Counted from the stretch's first letter, positions 33,187 to 45,999 are shown. The stretch is DNA of 64,000 bases from Owenia fusiformis (GCA_903813345.2 CAIIXF020000011.1:6350571-6414570); one strand, 5' to 3'. Numbers and translations: made by a program. Notes: generated by a model from the sequence alone, not told the origin.

Positions 33187-34890
33187 CTAACAGCAATGTA
33201 TCTTCATCGACGCCTTCTTAAATGAGTAGTAAAAATTATCAGGGGATCCGATGACTGTTGGCCACCTATACCATGCGACACATTGGGCATACTTTGGGCA
33301 ATCTGGTCCTTTGTAGTACCAACCAAACAGGTTTGAATTGTGGCAGCCCTTGTACCACCACGCTCCTTTATAAACGCTTGCACAATTCCTTCTACTGTCA
33401 ATATCATTATCTTCATCGTACGTCGAAAACTGTTGTCGATTATGGTGACTCATTGCATCACCGGCTGTTCCACTGTATTCTCCAATGGCAAGACGGTACT
33501 TATCGGTCTTGTCAGCGATGGAGAATACCGAATATTCAGCAAATCGTTTAGCCGGTGATACTGGTGGCCAGGCCTCTAAATCAATTCGCACTTTGCACTT
33601 GCGACCCTTCACAAAACTTGCAAGGTTGTCCAATCCAATGAAGTATTCTCTCCATCTTGGGTCACCAAAACCATGTTGATACTCGACCCAAGTACGATAG
33701 AAATCCTCTACCCCGTTGAATCTTCTAAATATGTACGTCCAACCTTGCTCACAATACGCTCCGAATATTTTTCCTTCACTTGTTTTGATGTTTCTCCCAC
33801 CAGAGGATATGGGGTCTTCGCAACAATCCTTCAGGTAACAAACTAGACAAAATTGAAAAAATAAATAATAAAAAGTATTATAATGACATTAAGTAAGAAT
33901 TCTTTTTCTTTGACTAGATTTTGTCATTCATACATTATAAGAGTTGATTCAAATAAAAAATACTTCAATGATATAATACTTACTAATACAGATCCCTCAA
34001 GTAGGCAAACCATATGATAGTATACAATATAGACGATTTTACCTTTTTAATCATTTTATGCCAGCAACTCGTATTATTACCACCTTGCCGGGCCAGTTCT
34101 AGGGGTTTTAGTGCTAGTTTAGAAGGCGTTCATTTTACTATATCGACCTGAGAAATGTGTGACGTCATAGATGTGGTCCATATGGACCGGTCTAGAATAT
34201 ATTCTGGACCGGCAATTTTCCCCGGGAAATTAGATATCGTTCAATGCGTAAGATTTTCTTGCTTTTTCAGTCCTGGTCGTTAACGGTGGTAATAATACTA
34301 ATAACGTCATTTCTGCGAGCAAAATAGTGAAATATTGGACCTTGGGCCTTCGGCGGCTCGGCCCTCGGTCCAATATTTCACTATATTGCCCTTAGAAATG
34401 ACGTTATTGTACTAATGATCATGCTTTTAATATATACGTTTTTATGACGAATAGGACTGAAATATTTGTTTTGTTCTCACCTTCACATTTGTCACCACCT
34501 AATGATGCAAAAAACAATAAGAAAATAAAGTGTATTCTATAGTGCTTGTGAAATATCAAATTCATGCAAAAAAGATTTAGTCTTATTATTTTTCAATGTT
34601 TATCGAAACAAAAGATGGATAAAAATCTAAGCTTTGGAACACAAAAATGCCCAGGACTCGATGAAGTGGCGATGATTCAAACCACGTATGTCTAGTATAG
34701 ACTTTGAAAATTTGATTTTTATAAAAATAAAACATTGTTTCACGTTATTTTAAACACATTTTGATTTCAAATAAGCAAGACCATAATGCATTAAATCGTT
34801 GCGCTATTTGACCCGTTTCCCTTAACAAATACCTTGAGTACGACCTATCGTGAAGACAAAGATCACTCCCAACAACAACAAAAGATGCAT
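33187..34890 (-). CDS. FReD-4: secreted fibrinogen-domain lectin-like protein (3 exons)
   Basis: Exons 34833-34890 (58 nt), 34481-34498 (18 nt) and 33187-33842 (656 nt) give 732 nt and 243 residues. The signal peptide is one codon shorter (MHLLLLLGVIFVFTIG). The micro-exon encodes GGDKCE between ATTAG and gtgaga. Exon 3 starts VCYLKDCCEDPISSG and has the full domain: GWTYIFRRFNG, GLDNL, GEYSGTAGDA, FSTYDEDND, RRNCA...WWYKGCH, then GPDCPKYAQC and the terminal MKIHCC. The second glycine of the usual GGYSGTAGD motif is replaced by glutamate. It is the most compact gene of the array, 1.7 kb, with no transposon in the coding exons. The first 90 or so bases of exon 3 are identical to FReD-2, which suggests gene conversion. 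Confidence 0.88.
34069..34409. repeat. Hairpin/fold-back in FReD-4 intron 2
   Basis: The inner hairpin has arms 34298-34341 and 34366-34409 (CAATATTTCACTAT against ATAGTGAAATATTG, with AATAACGTCATTTCT at the outer edge). Its GC-rich loop itself folds (GGGCCTTCGGCGGCTCGGCCC). An outer pair, ATTATTACCACC (about 34071) and GGTGGTAATAAT (about 34285), lies just left of it. Confidence 0.7.
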
Positions 34891-34939
34891 CTTTCTAAAA
34901 GCTCCTGTGTGAGTTGTCATCAATGTTTGAATTCAACTG

Positions 34940-34979
34940 CGCGTCTGATTTGAAATGATAAGTACTAACAATATAAATG
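34940..34979 (-). promoter_or_regulatory. FReD-4 core promoter
   Basis: The minus strand shows CATTTATATT (34970-34979), then TTAGTACTTATCATTTC and AAATCAGACGCGCAG before the ATG at 34890. This is the same layout as FReD-3 and FReD-6. Confidence 0.65.
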
Positions 34980-37505
34980 ACAATGATGCGTTTCAAAGCT
35001 TTACGAATAGAAACTCACGTAGAATCATATCACGTGATCATCCATTCTACAGGCTGGGTTGGAAACGCATATATATCTCTTTTTATTTGTTGTGTAATAT
35101 GACAAGTAATTTTAGACTATGGGTATTTTCTGACCATCTATCCTTCCACTAAAACAATGAGTTTTCATTGAACTCAGGCCCCTGTCCAGAATTAGATACC
35201 CTGGAAAATGCTAATTTTACACTATATGAAATAGCTTTCGATGTTCTCTTTTTGCGAGACAGTTTGCCATAACCTTTTAGGATTTCTGGCATGAAGTTAA
35301 GGATTTATTTGATTAATGCGTTTTAACCAACTCAAGCTCACATAATGAACATTCTGATACTCATAGCATCTCTCTCTCTCTGTTGCATCGCAGTATCCAG
35401 AAGGATAGAGATGGAGAGGGTGTGGCTTACCACGATGCATAATGAAATAAAACATGAACGTTCTTTGGCTCACCAAGTAAATTGGCTGATTGTCAACGCC
35501 CACTTCAACATACTGACTACGTGAGTTGAATTCACAAGATCCTCACTAAAGCTTTTAATTGTCGCTTTATCATCACATTTTATTTCTCGCTTGTTTAATG
35601 CACAAAAAAATTGTAAAAGTATATAACAATACATACCACGTTTAATATATTTATTAATTGTTTAAAAACGGGATGCGAGTGTCATAAACAGCACATCACG
35701 AATAGACAATAGTCTATACTACGATATTTTATAACTTTGTATTTCAATAGTTGAAGTTTCAATTTTGGTCTACAGTGCTTCTCACACGTATGTCTAGATG
35801 TGAAATTCAATTCAAACTGTACTTGGTAGTCTTATTTTGCCAGTCGGTTCATTTTCTTCGCATCCTTTATTATCGTGATAATCCCTACCTTATTTCAACG
35901 TTGGTTTGAAATAATCATGAAAACAGATTTTTGAGAAAAATCAACAACCGACGGACACATTAGATTTTACGAGGTGTGAAAATGATTCATATTATACATA
36001 TATGTATATTTTTATTATATATTAGCAATGTACTCTAATAGCCCTCTTATTTGAGTATGGTAAGGTCATACTTAAAGAAATGTATAACGGATTAATGCTG
36101 TTAATATACTGTATAGATAAAATTTCAAACAGTATTTCTAATTACTTTGGTCAGAAATGAAATCCGTCATTTTACAATTAGTGCTACATGACGTGTTTTT
36201 TCATGTTATAAAAAATTACTAATTTTCACATCAATCACTTACAATGTGCTAATTGCCAAAGTTAAACATTAGCGGCAATTGAACGGCTACGTGACGTGAA
36301 AGAGTTGTTCTGTTGAAATCGGTTTTGTCGCGAAAACAGATACGTGCTAACTTTATATCCCCGATAACATAATAAAATGAAATGAAATTTTGGGAGTCAT
36401 GGTGGTTCACCATCGTAAAGACTAGCCTAATGTCTAGCTAATGCCTACGTCACATTTGCCCCGATTCATCGGCCGGCGCTCGGCCGATTGAGTAGTTTGT
36501 TCAAAATCAAAGGCCAAATCTCAAAGAATGGATATCGATATGGAGAACTAAATTCAACATTTTTTTCTCTGAAACTAGTAATCCCAAAAATATGAAAAAA
36601 ATAGACAGCAACAATGCAATAGTCATCTTTTCAACTGTACCAATTTTATTTGATAATTATTTACCAATTTTTTATATTCTTTTTTTAGTAGACCCATCCA
36701 ACACGGTATTTTCTTTGTGCTAACAATTCTTTTGGATTTTTTTAAAAAATTTTCCGAAGCTGATTCGAACAAACTGAGATACACATATGCTTCGTAATCA
36801 TCTCAATATCCTCGTTAATTAAATGCAGTTTAATGCAAATGCAGGTTCATTTTAGATAAGTATCGAAAAAATAAAATGAACATAAAATACCCCCCCCCCC
36901 CTCAAAAAAAACTCCAAAAACTCGAAATGCACCTTAATTTGAATTTGTGATAATTTGAAATTGCAGCATGCTACACAGCGTAAAAAGCGTCAATTCTATA
37001 TTTAGATTTAGATGACCTATCAATACAAATGATTTGCATTCTGAAGGTTGAATGGTTTCTATATATTTCATACAAAATGATAGATATTGAACAAAAATGT
37101 GCTACCTCGAAACAAGTGGTCTCGATTACCAATTCTGAATGAAGGCTGTAGATTGTGTATTAAAGCGGCAATTTCAAATTCTTTGCTATAGAGAAATTCT
37201 GAATGAAGGCTTGAACCTGTGTAATAAAGCAGCAGTTTCAAATTCTTTGCTATGGAGAGACGATGAATGCTTAGTGCGTAGTTAAAGAATGAAGAACATA
37301 ATTATACTCATACTTTTGACAAAATTTCCCTTTTATTAGGTATCTTCTACAAATGGGTTAATATAATTGATTTCCAAACATGCCTTTAGTTTATGAAATA
37401 TCAAAAATTCAAATTCAAAAATGAACCATGATAAAAATTAACATGTTTCAATTTATTAGTTTAAAATATAATTTTGCAGTAGGTTTCAAGCAATGGCGAA
37501 CTAAA
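34980..37505. repeat. FReD-4 5' flank and gene-free AT-rich stretch
   Basis: 34980-35850 is the co-duplicated 5' flank. Beyond it are a (TC)n run at 35370-35380, a run of about 12 C at 36891-36902, and a CGGCCGATTGAGTA repeat at 36480 shared with 11760. 37130-37170 and 37195-37245 are a short direct repeat (CTGAATGAAGGCT). No gene is recognised. Confidence 0.55.
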
Positions 37506-37570
37506 TAATTCGTTTCAGTAAATCTATTACACTTTCAATTTGTACAAGAAACTTCAACAGAATCTAACAT

Positions 37571-40500
37571 CTAGCAGCTGTTGTGGCAACAATTTATCTT
37601 CATTGAAAAACTTTTAAACGTGTTATACCAATTATCGGGTGATGCGATGATTCCTGGCCAATGGACCCAAGTGAGACACTGGGCTCTACTGGGACAATTT
37701 CGTCTGTATGTGTACAAACCAAATGGATTTGCGGCATGACAAGCCTTGTGCCACATTGCTCCTTTGTAATTTAATGCACAATTTCCACCCCAACTGTCAT
37801 TATCTTGATCATAGGTAGAAAACATGGCCCCATTTGCTCCTCCAAATGCGTTACCAGCTGTTCCACTGTATCCTCCAATGGTAAGACGGTACTTATCGCT
37901 CCAGTCGGCGATGGAGAATACTGAATATTCGGCAAACCTATTAGCTGGGGATACGGGAGGCCATGCTTCCAAATCAAATCGCACTTTGCACGTACGCCCC
38001 TTTACAAAACTGGCAAGGTTATCCAAACCAATGAAATGTTCACCATCTCTTTTACCAAAGCCATTTTGATACTCCCTCCAAGTACGATAGAAATTCTCGT
38101 GCCCATTGAATCTTCTCATTATGTACGTCCAGCCTTGGTCGCAAAACGCACTGAATATTTTACCTCCATTCGTTTTGATGTTTTTCCTACCAGTGATTGA
38201 ACGGTCGTTGCAGCAGTCAGACATATAACAAACTGAACAAAATTAACAAAAACTGATTATCGGTAGGAAAAGGAAATGATCGACGATATGGGTAATATGT
38301 TTGTTTGCGAAATATAGATAGTATGTTTTTATAATTTTATTCCCAGGGGCAATGGACACGTTGCTGGATATCTCATTTAAACATGCCTAACCATCGACAA
38401 CGTACAGTGCCGAAACATACCGTCGTACACTTTTTCGTCCTAAATTTATTCACAAAAATTGATCGGTTGGAAAATGTTGGTTTTTCAAATTTCCTTTGAA
38501 CATTTTTCCCCTGTCGTCTAAGAGTGTCGATTGTTTTTGTGAGAATATGTTTCCCTAAACTACACAATCTGGGATGAGTGAAGATTTGATAGATAATTAT
38601 GTATTGAGTATAATTTTAAAAAGTCAGAAATGTACTTTGTCAACTCCACTGTACGGTGTTAATGTAATTGAAATTCAAGAGATGTAATATTAAACAATGG
38701 AATATTTCTATTTCAAAATCCATTCCGTTTTTTATGAGTAACATTAGTTATGTTCAACGAACATGTTCAAGTATCCCTAATTGCTAATGCAGATGTTTCT
38801 TTTTTAAGTGTGAATTGAGATATGTAAGTTCAATGAGACAACGTACACTTATGATTTTTTAAATTGTAGTCAAAACGTAAATATTTATTAAATCTTCAAC
38901 CGACCTTAATTGCGTAACTTAGAGAAACATATTTTCATAAAAATAATCAACACTCTTAGGCGACAGGGGAAAAAATGATCAAATGAAACATCGAGCACTG
39001 CTCTAAAATCTTTTAACATAATCAGAAAGCTAAAAGTCTTTCCAAGCGAATACACACAAAATTAAACATGAAATCCTTTGTGTATTCTTCAGATAAAGTT
39101 TTTAGAACCTACATCAAACCTACATCATAGTGTTCGCCTCAAATCAGTTAATAGTGACACCATACATCTAAATTGTACGGCGGTATATTTTGTCACTGTA
39201 CGTTGCTGATGGTTAGGGGTGTTAAACACAGTATAAAACGGAGATACACTCTGCACCCACAGAAATGTGTCGCGCTAACATATGGTAGCACCGAAAAATA
39301 TGTACATAAGTTTGCAAAGGACACGATAAAAACGTCATGAAGGCCAAACACGTGAGCATACCTCTGAGTACAACCGGAGATTTTAGTAATCACACTAAGC
39401 ACGTTATATCAAGTGGCAAAATGAAGGTTATTTTCGCTCTTTGGACTCGGTCATAAAACAGACGGTTTATCCCCCACACTAGCCACTTAGTTATAGCTTT
39501 ACTGTCCCTACGTAATGGTGATCACTGAATCATCAACTATAAACAACGTGATTAGGGTGGTCCAAAATATGGCGAAAAACCAACTTTCTTTCGGATCATC
39601 TTCCTCATTTGACTTACTGTTGTCCATGACCTAAAACACCTGCACACCAAATTTTGAGACCCAAATCACATGGGAAATTTACCCATGCTTCGACTGAAAA
39701 ATTCGGTTATTTCATGATTTTTTGCTATTTTCGATAAATTGCCATCTCCTTTTTCCTGGTATAAAATGTTTCTATTTTTTCATAATAAACATTTTTGTAG
39801 GACTCTTTATTACTTAATAATACTAGGAGCCCAGACACCAAATTTTGAGACCCAAATCCCATGTGAAATTTACTTTATGCTTTGACTGAAAAATTGTGAT
39901 TTTCACAGTTTTGTCCGATTTTCAATAGATTACTGTCTCCATTTTCCTGGTATAATTTGCTTCTATTTTTTCATAATGAATATTTTTGGATGACTCTTTA
40001 TTACTTCATAATACTAGGAACCCATACACCAAATTTTGAGACCCAAATCCCATGGGAAATTTACCCATGGTTTGACTGAAAAATTGTGATTTTCACATTT
40101 TTTCCGATTTTCAATAAATTGCTGTCTCCATTTTCCTGGTACGATATGTTTTTATAATAAACATTTTTGAGGACTCTTTATTACTTCATAATACTAAAAA
40201 CCCATACACCAAATATCCACCAAATTTTGAGACCCAAATCCAATGAGAACGTTACCCATGCTTTGGCTGAAAACTGGTGCTTATGATAGCTTGTGATGTC
40301 TGTTTTAGGGGCATAATATGTTAATAAACATTATGGTAATTCCTTCTTAATCCAAAGAAACACCTAAATATCAAGACTTTAAGTCTTATTGAAAGGCGAC
40401 AAATTCAGTAGTTTGGGGAAAATTTAGGATCTTTTACTTGTACATTTATATACTGTGGTTAATATTAAGAAGTGATGACTCGACAGCAACTCAAATGCCT

Positions 40501-43500
40501 TGAAGATTTGGTTTGTTGGTTTCAGTAGGGATACATCACAGGACTTTGTTTGGATTTGTGTGAGATTCTTTCTCACATCTTTGCAGGGTAAGGTCAAATA
40601 TCAAATCTGATTTTCTTTGGAGAAATGATTTTTTGATTGATCAATGTATCAATGGCATGGTCTCTGTTGTAACCAGTAAGCCTGTATCAAATCTTCAAGG
40701 GATTCGAGCTTCCACTGAGCTTTGTCATTTCTCTGAAAATGTTCATGCCCTGAAAGTACACAATGTAGAAGATAGGAAGAGCTGTTCAGAAATTTTAAGT
40801 GGAGTCCAATGTTATTTCTGGAACTCATTCCATACTTGTTCAGCTCTTTCAATTTTACACCGAGTTCAAATATGTATTTAGATTATTAGTTGATGGTTAG
40901 TAATTTTCTATAATGTACTATGTGCTATGTTTATACACTGTTTGTGCATCTGAATGGAATGAGTTATGTGTTCCTGAAAAAACACGGGGCTCCAATTAGG
41001 AAGCCATTAAATCTGAAAATAAGGAATTACCTTAAAGTACTATATAACCATCTTTCACGATGTAACGTATGTAAGGCCAAACAGGATAATTAAGACAACG
41101 TGTAATACAATTTATTACAAATTGCACATCACACAACAATGATATGGTGCTCTAAACGACAAAAATCAAAAGTATATGATCAAAGCAAACGTGAATTTCC
41201 CATGGGGTTCAGGTCTAAACATTTGGTACATATTAAATGTATGGGTTCCTAGTATTAAGAACGTATTTTTATTGTATTGTATTGTATTTTGTTTACCACC
41301 AATGAAGGTGAGCAATACCTCTTGGCAAAGCAGTTGCTGAATTTTGGACTAAACATTTCCCAAATATAACTGCCAATCAAATATATGGAATAGGTAAAGT
41401 AAAGAATTACAAAAATATACTGATAGCAAAGTTATCTATTCACAAATGGTATATTGAAAAATGTGTGAGTAACTTAAATACTCTTTATGAATTTGAAACC
41501 TCATCTTTGTACCATACCTGTAAATAATTATGTTAAACTGAAATAAATTTTATAAAAAAAAAAAACCTCTTGGGTATGTCCCGTATATATACGGTCGTAA
41601 TTTACGTAAGTAATATGGAAGATAGACCCAGAAACCCCTCGTTGAAGGAGCCCTGTGTTCTTTTATGTGCACTTATACATAGACATACAAGTACGCACCA
41701 CAGCCTTTTGTACGAGTTGCGGACCACTCAGTCAAACACCCTAAAGTACTTCACGCAAACAAGCAAATTTAGTCTTGCCTGAACCGGGGATTGAATCCGG
41801 GACCTATTGCGTAAGAGGTACCTGCGCTACCGCTGAGCTACATGGGTGGACTATTAATGTACTCCTAAAATGTTTAAAAACTAAATATAAGATTAATGTT
41901 GATGTATTGAAAATAGGAGAAAATTCGCAGAAAATCACAAATTTTTGGTTGAAGCATGAATTAATTTCTCATGGGGCCAGGGTCTCAAAATTTGGTGCAT
42001 ATTTGGGGTATGGGTTCCTCGTATTATGAAGTAATAAAGAGTCCTCCCAAAATATTTATTATAAAAAATAGAAACATATAATACCAGGAAAATAGAGATG
42101 TATTGTATTGTATATGAAATAACCCAATTTTTCAGTCGAAGCGTGGGTAAATTTCCCATGGGATTTGGATCTCAAAATTTGATGTATGGGTTCCTAAGTA
42201 TTATGAAGTAATAAAGAGTCATCCAAAAATATTTATTATGAAAAGACATCTACCATTTTATACCAGGAAAATGGAGATGAATCATGAAACAACCGAATTT
42301 TTCAGTCGAAGCGTGGGTAAATTTCCCATGGGATTTGGGTCTCAACATTTGGTGTATGGGTTCCTAGTATTATGAAGTAATAAAGAGTCCTACAAAAAAA
42401 TAAAAAAAATAGAAACATATTATACCAGGAAAAGGGAGATGACAATTTATCGAAAATAGCAAAAAATCATGAAATAACCGAATTTTCAGTCGAAGCGTGG
42501 GTAAATTTCCCATGTGATTTGGGTCTTAAAATTTGGTGTGCAGGTGTTTTAGGTCATGGACAACAGTAAGTGAAATGAGGAAGATGATCTGAAACAAAGT
42601 TAGTTTTTCGCCATATTTTGGACCACCCTAAACGTGATATTGGAATGATGGAAGTGGTCCAACGCGAAATTAGACGATCAGTGCCATTTCTTTCCAATAA
42701 CTGAAACAATTCGATGGCGATGATGCCACCGTGACTGTGATCAGTTAAACTAAAGATGGACTACGACAAACTCATTACGTTTTTTGGTATTATTACGCTT
42801 CCCATGACAAATATTTACAAACAACTACTTATGATGCGCTTTATGAGCATATTATATACAAGAAAAAGAATGGGATTCCCCAACATACAGAATGTGGGAT
42901 TGTATAAATCGCCACAACCTAGTAGACTATGTGGTCAATATGAATACTAACGCAAATTTTCCATCTAAATATACATATAGGTGTTAAGATTTCGGATGTC
43001 GAAAATAGTCGAAGTGGATCACTTTAACCATGTATATGGTGGTCATTAGCTAGAATGAAACCAAAAAATCTACCCATATGTAAAACGATGCGTCTCGCGA
43101 CAGACTGCCACGATCTGCGCGTAAAAACTCTGGAATCAATTGTTTTTGTGTTTTGTGTAACATGTTCAGAAGAAGGTTACTATCACAGTTTGGACAAGAT
43201 CTCATTTTTAAGTCCAATTATGATTTCAAACCTTTTGATTGAACAAAAATGTATCCATTTTATAAGAATGTAAAAGATTGGAACAAAATAAAGGATAACA
43301 GTCAACCAGAAGAAGTAGAAGAAATCCAGGAAGAAATAATATGGAACTATCTAATTATATTAATTGCATATAAAACAGTTTTTATAAAGATTGGTACAAA
43401 CATGGTATTCGTAAAATAAAGCATATTGTTGATGAAAATGGTCAATTTTTATAGAAGAATGTTCTACAAAATAATATAATTTAAGAATCAAAGATATGGA

Positions 43501-44276
43501 TTTTAACAGCTTAAAATCAGCAATATATGATTCAAATCTCATTTCAAAACTGATAAATAAATGTCATCTTACCTCCACATTCGTGTCCGGCTGATGCATG
43601 CAGGAAAAAAGAGATTCATATTGGTTTATTTTAATGATTTAAAATGGATCAGGTTCTCCTGATTCTAAAGTCCTGTAAAATGACAGGAAAGCACAGCAAC
43701 ACTTATCTGTCAGTAGATAGTGGTTTAAATATTGAAGTAGCACATTAGATATGACATTTTATCATTGAAATGGTGTGTCCTTCGGTCAATCTTTGCATTG
43801 GTATTAAAATATAATGTTTTTCCACTGAATAGTGGAATATTTGATGATTAAAAATTTCAACTTTTTTGGAAAAATGGCGGGAAATTTGAATATTTGAGAA
43901 TGAAAAGCTGACAACTTTTTCCATTTTTTTATCAAAAATCTCTAAATATCTTATGAAGTCATGACAAATAGTAAATGAATGAAAAAATTTATATTTTCAA
44001 ATTTTATATGGGGACTTTTTAAACGTTGATATTTCCAGAAAAAATTCTTCGAACGACTGTTGCTATTCTAATTCAAACAATAATGGCTATTATTTCATTT
44101 CATCTTTTCTTTATTCTCCGAAAAGCATTTTGTATCCGTAAATTAAAAGCCTCGGGCTTTTGTTTTATATCAAAAAGAATATATTGAGGAAGAAAAGGCA
44201 AGGCATCGATATTTTATTTACCTTGTGATATACTGACGTGAAGGATCACTCCAAATACTAACGTTAAAAGATGCAT
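37571..44276 (-). CDS. FReD-5: subfamily B secreted fibrinogen-domain protein (3 exons)
   Basis: Exons 44222-44276 (55 nt), 43573-43590 (18 nt) and 37571-38232 (662 nt) sum to 735 nt, 244 residues. The signal peptide is MHLLTLVFGVILHVSIS. The micro-exon differs from the others and encodes AGHECG, still with one Cys and phase 1 on both sides (gtaaga donor). Exon 3 begins VCYMSDCCNDRSITG and has GWTYIMRRFNG, ENFYRTW, GLDNL, GGYSGTAGNA, then GGANGAMFSTYDQDND, GNCALNYKGAMWHKACH. The end is extended to INCCHNSC, a subfamily B trait. WWY is MWH here. Intron 2 is 5.3 kb and holds a nested 3.1-kb transposon. No AATAAA lies near the stop, only AATAGA. The ligand is unknown; an extracellular role is inferred. 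Confidence 0.82.
41326..41564 (+). mobile_element. 5'-truncated LINE tail inside the SINE
   Basis: The 9-bp direct repeat ACCTCTTGG flanks it at 41317-41325 and 41565-41573, and it ends in A12 (41554-41565). The frame entering it reads AVAEFWTKHFPNITANQI, then NILIAKLSIHKWYIEKC and a stop, resembling the C-terminal end of an L1-type ORF2. This is a target-primed insertion. Confidence 0.65.
41777..41849 (-). repeat. tRNA-like SINE head
   Basis: The minus strand has TGTAGCTCAGCGGTAGCGC (A box) and GGATTCAATCC (B box, loop TTCAATC). The T arm CCGGA...CCCGG pairs at four of five positions. The anticodon arm does not fold into a standard 5-bp stem and 7-nt loop, so it is not a functional tRNA gene. 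Confidence 0.6.
42640..43572. other. Rest of FReD-5 intron 2
   Basis: Ordinary AT-rich intron sequence with chance ORFs. Nothing else is recognised. Confidence 0.5.
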
Positions 44277-44340
44277 CTTTCAAAGGCTCCTTGTCATCAA
44301 TGATTCGAGTGAGCGACTGGGTTTCGTTTGAGAATCTCCA

Positions 44341-44350
44341 TTATTTATAG
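44341..44350 (-). promoter_or_regulatory. FReD-5 TATA box
   Basis: CTATAAATAA on the minus strand lies 65 bp or so before the ATG at 44276. The block conserved in FReD-1, -3, -4 and -6 is not recognisable here beyond CATTGATGACA near the ATG. A CACGTG lies upstream at about 44371-44376. Confidence 0.55.
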
Positions 44351-45328
44351 TGCTATTAATCCACGTGATGAAAAAGAAATAATCGTCTGATTTCTATTGG
44401 ATAATTTCTTACTTATCCATGTAGTAGATGGTGCGTGAAAATAATTTTTATCAAGTATACAGTCCAACACCCAGTGTCTAGAATCATCCTAATATGCTTA
44501 AATGTTTAACAATGGCCTCTATTGGATACAACTAGAGACCATGTGGCATAAAAGGTGAATTTGTTTCTCCCATTCATATGTGGCGGTCCATGGCCCGGTG
44601 TTTAGTCCACAGACCCAATCAGAAAGCTCTGCTAAGTCACATGACAAAATATTTAAAATGCCTATACGGACTGAATAAATATCGCATCGTTGATTGGCCG
44701 ATTGGTTTTGTGCGTCACACAAAACTCTGCGGGCAACTGCCAGGAGGAGCAACATAGAGAGTCAACTTAGTTGGGGTTTATTTACACAGTGGTCGGTTAA
44801 ATCGGGCAGATTTATAAAGGTGAGGTAGGAACAATCGAAACCTTGTGAATCAAGATGGGATGCATAAGATCTCTCAACTGATACATTATCCCCATGCGTT
44901 GGACTAACCAAAGATTAGCTAGAGTTAGACGTGCATTATCAATTTCTAATCATGCTTTGACGACTCCTGTTTAATGATGGGAAACTGCGAGCGTCACGTT
45001 ACCTTTATTTATTATTTTATATATTTATTCAAATAAAACAATTGTTAGCTAGTGACATATTTGAAATAGTTTATTTCCTTAGGAACAAAGCTCGGATAAA
45101 CAACATGACGTTATGATAACAATAGCTCATAATTTTACATTAATACACATTCAACTTATCTGAAATAATTGTTGGCTATTTGTCCTGGTTGATTAACCAT
45201 AATAAACAACATTTTACAATTCAATAGTTCAAAATATAATTTTGTATGATGTTTCAAGCAATATATGAACTAAATAATCCTTTTAATCAAATCACATTTT
45301 ACATTGATACAAAAAACACCTACAGAAT
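44351..45328. repeat. FReD-5 upstream and diverged flank copy 3
   Basis: 44880-45090 is a diverged copy of the dispersed flank seen at 28240-28470 (CCATGCGTTGGACTAACCAAAG; CTGTTTAATGATG). No gene is recognised apart from the FReD relic that follows. Confidence 0.5.
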
Positions 45329-45506
45329 CTAACAGCGGTTGTAGAAGCAATGTACAGCATCTTCACTGAGAACCTTAAAGGAGGTGTACCAATTATCGGG
45401 TAATATGATGGTTGCTGGCCAGTGGAACCATGTGAGACACTGAACTCTCTATATCGGTTACCAAAGCCATGTTGGTACTCGACCCAAGTACAATAGAAAT
45501 CCATGA
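45329..45506 (-). pseudogene. FReD relic with the domain core deleted
   Basis: The 5' part reads DFYCTWVEYQHGFGN. The sequence then jumps, after a deletion of roughly 390 bp, to the region coding for the C-terminal strand and the ancestral end (...CYNRC, stop at 45329-45331). Similarity is highest to FReD-6, including the 3' flank around AAATCACATTTTACATTGATAC. No signal exon or micro-exon was found to its right. It cannot encode a FReD. Confidence 0.85.
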
Positions 45507-45949
45507 CTCGAACGTATCTCAAACTAAATAATTTCAAAATATGAACACATGCAAATATTGAGATCAAAAACGAAAATGTCTTCGTTCTGCCGATAAACCC
45601 AGATAATTGTGGATTCAACTACACGAAAAGAATGTTAAATAGAAGTTGGTATCTTTAAGTCAGTGTAAGAGGCGTAAACATTCTCCCAAGTTGTAATCGT
45701 ACAGGCACTGAAAGATTGAGACGTTCTCGGGACTATAGTCCTGGCACGGGATAAAACAGCAGCGGTTTTGTAAAGTCTCTGAATCTCCGGTCAAGATGCA
45801 CCACGAATGTTTAAGATCATGGTGGGAAATACATAATACTTGATAACAGTAGTAATTTGAAATGATCAAATAATGTTACATTACTAATCCTTATAATGTT
45901 TAGGTGCATAATGTGATGTATAACGGGAACAGATGATGGAGTGCCAAGA

Positions 45950-45983
45950 TGATATGATATGATATGATTGATATGATATGATA
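45950..45983. repeat. (GATAT)n microsatellite
   Basis: Tandem GATAT/TGATA units with one interruption. Confidence 0.8.
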
Positions 45984-45999
45984 GGAAAAAAAAGTCACG

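Larger units (their letters stand above)
41259..41851 (-). mobile_element. tRNA-headed SINE-like insertion inside the hAT-like element
   Basis: On the minus strand it starts with a tRNA-like head (41777-41849) and ends in an A-rich (CAATA)n tail at 41265-41295. TATTAA flanks both ends (41253-41258 and 41852-41857). Without the LINE piece it would be about 340 bp long. Confidence 0.5.
39553..42630. mobile_element. 3.1-kb hAT-like element in FReD-5 intron 2
   Basis: Terminal inverted repeats begin TAGGGTGGTCCAAAATATGG and stay recognisable for several hundred bases. Both sides are flanked by the 8-bp direct repeat AACGTGAT (39545-39552 and 42631-42638), the target-site length of hAT elements. 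Four subterminal units of about 180 bp (ACACCAAATTTTGAGACCC, GGAAATTTACCCATG) lie in each half in opposite orientation. There is no transposase, so it is non-autonomous. The central part (40290-41258) holds an 82-residue ORF at 40633-40881 with no recognised family. Confidence 0.8.

Noticed and set aside
40633-40881. 82-residue ORF in the hAT-like element as a transposase piece
   Set aside because: No hAT transposase motif can be seen and the frame is short.
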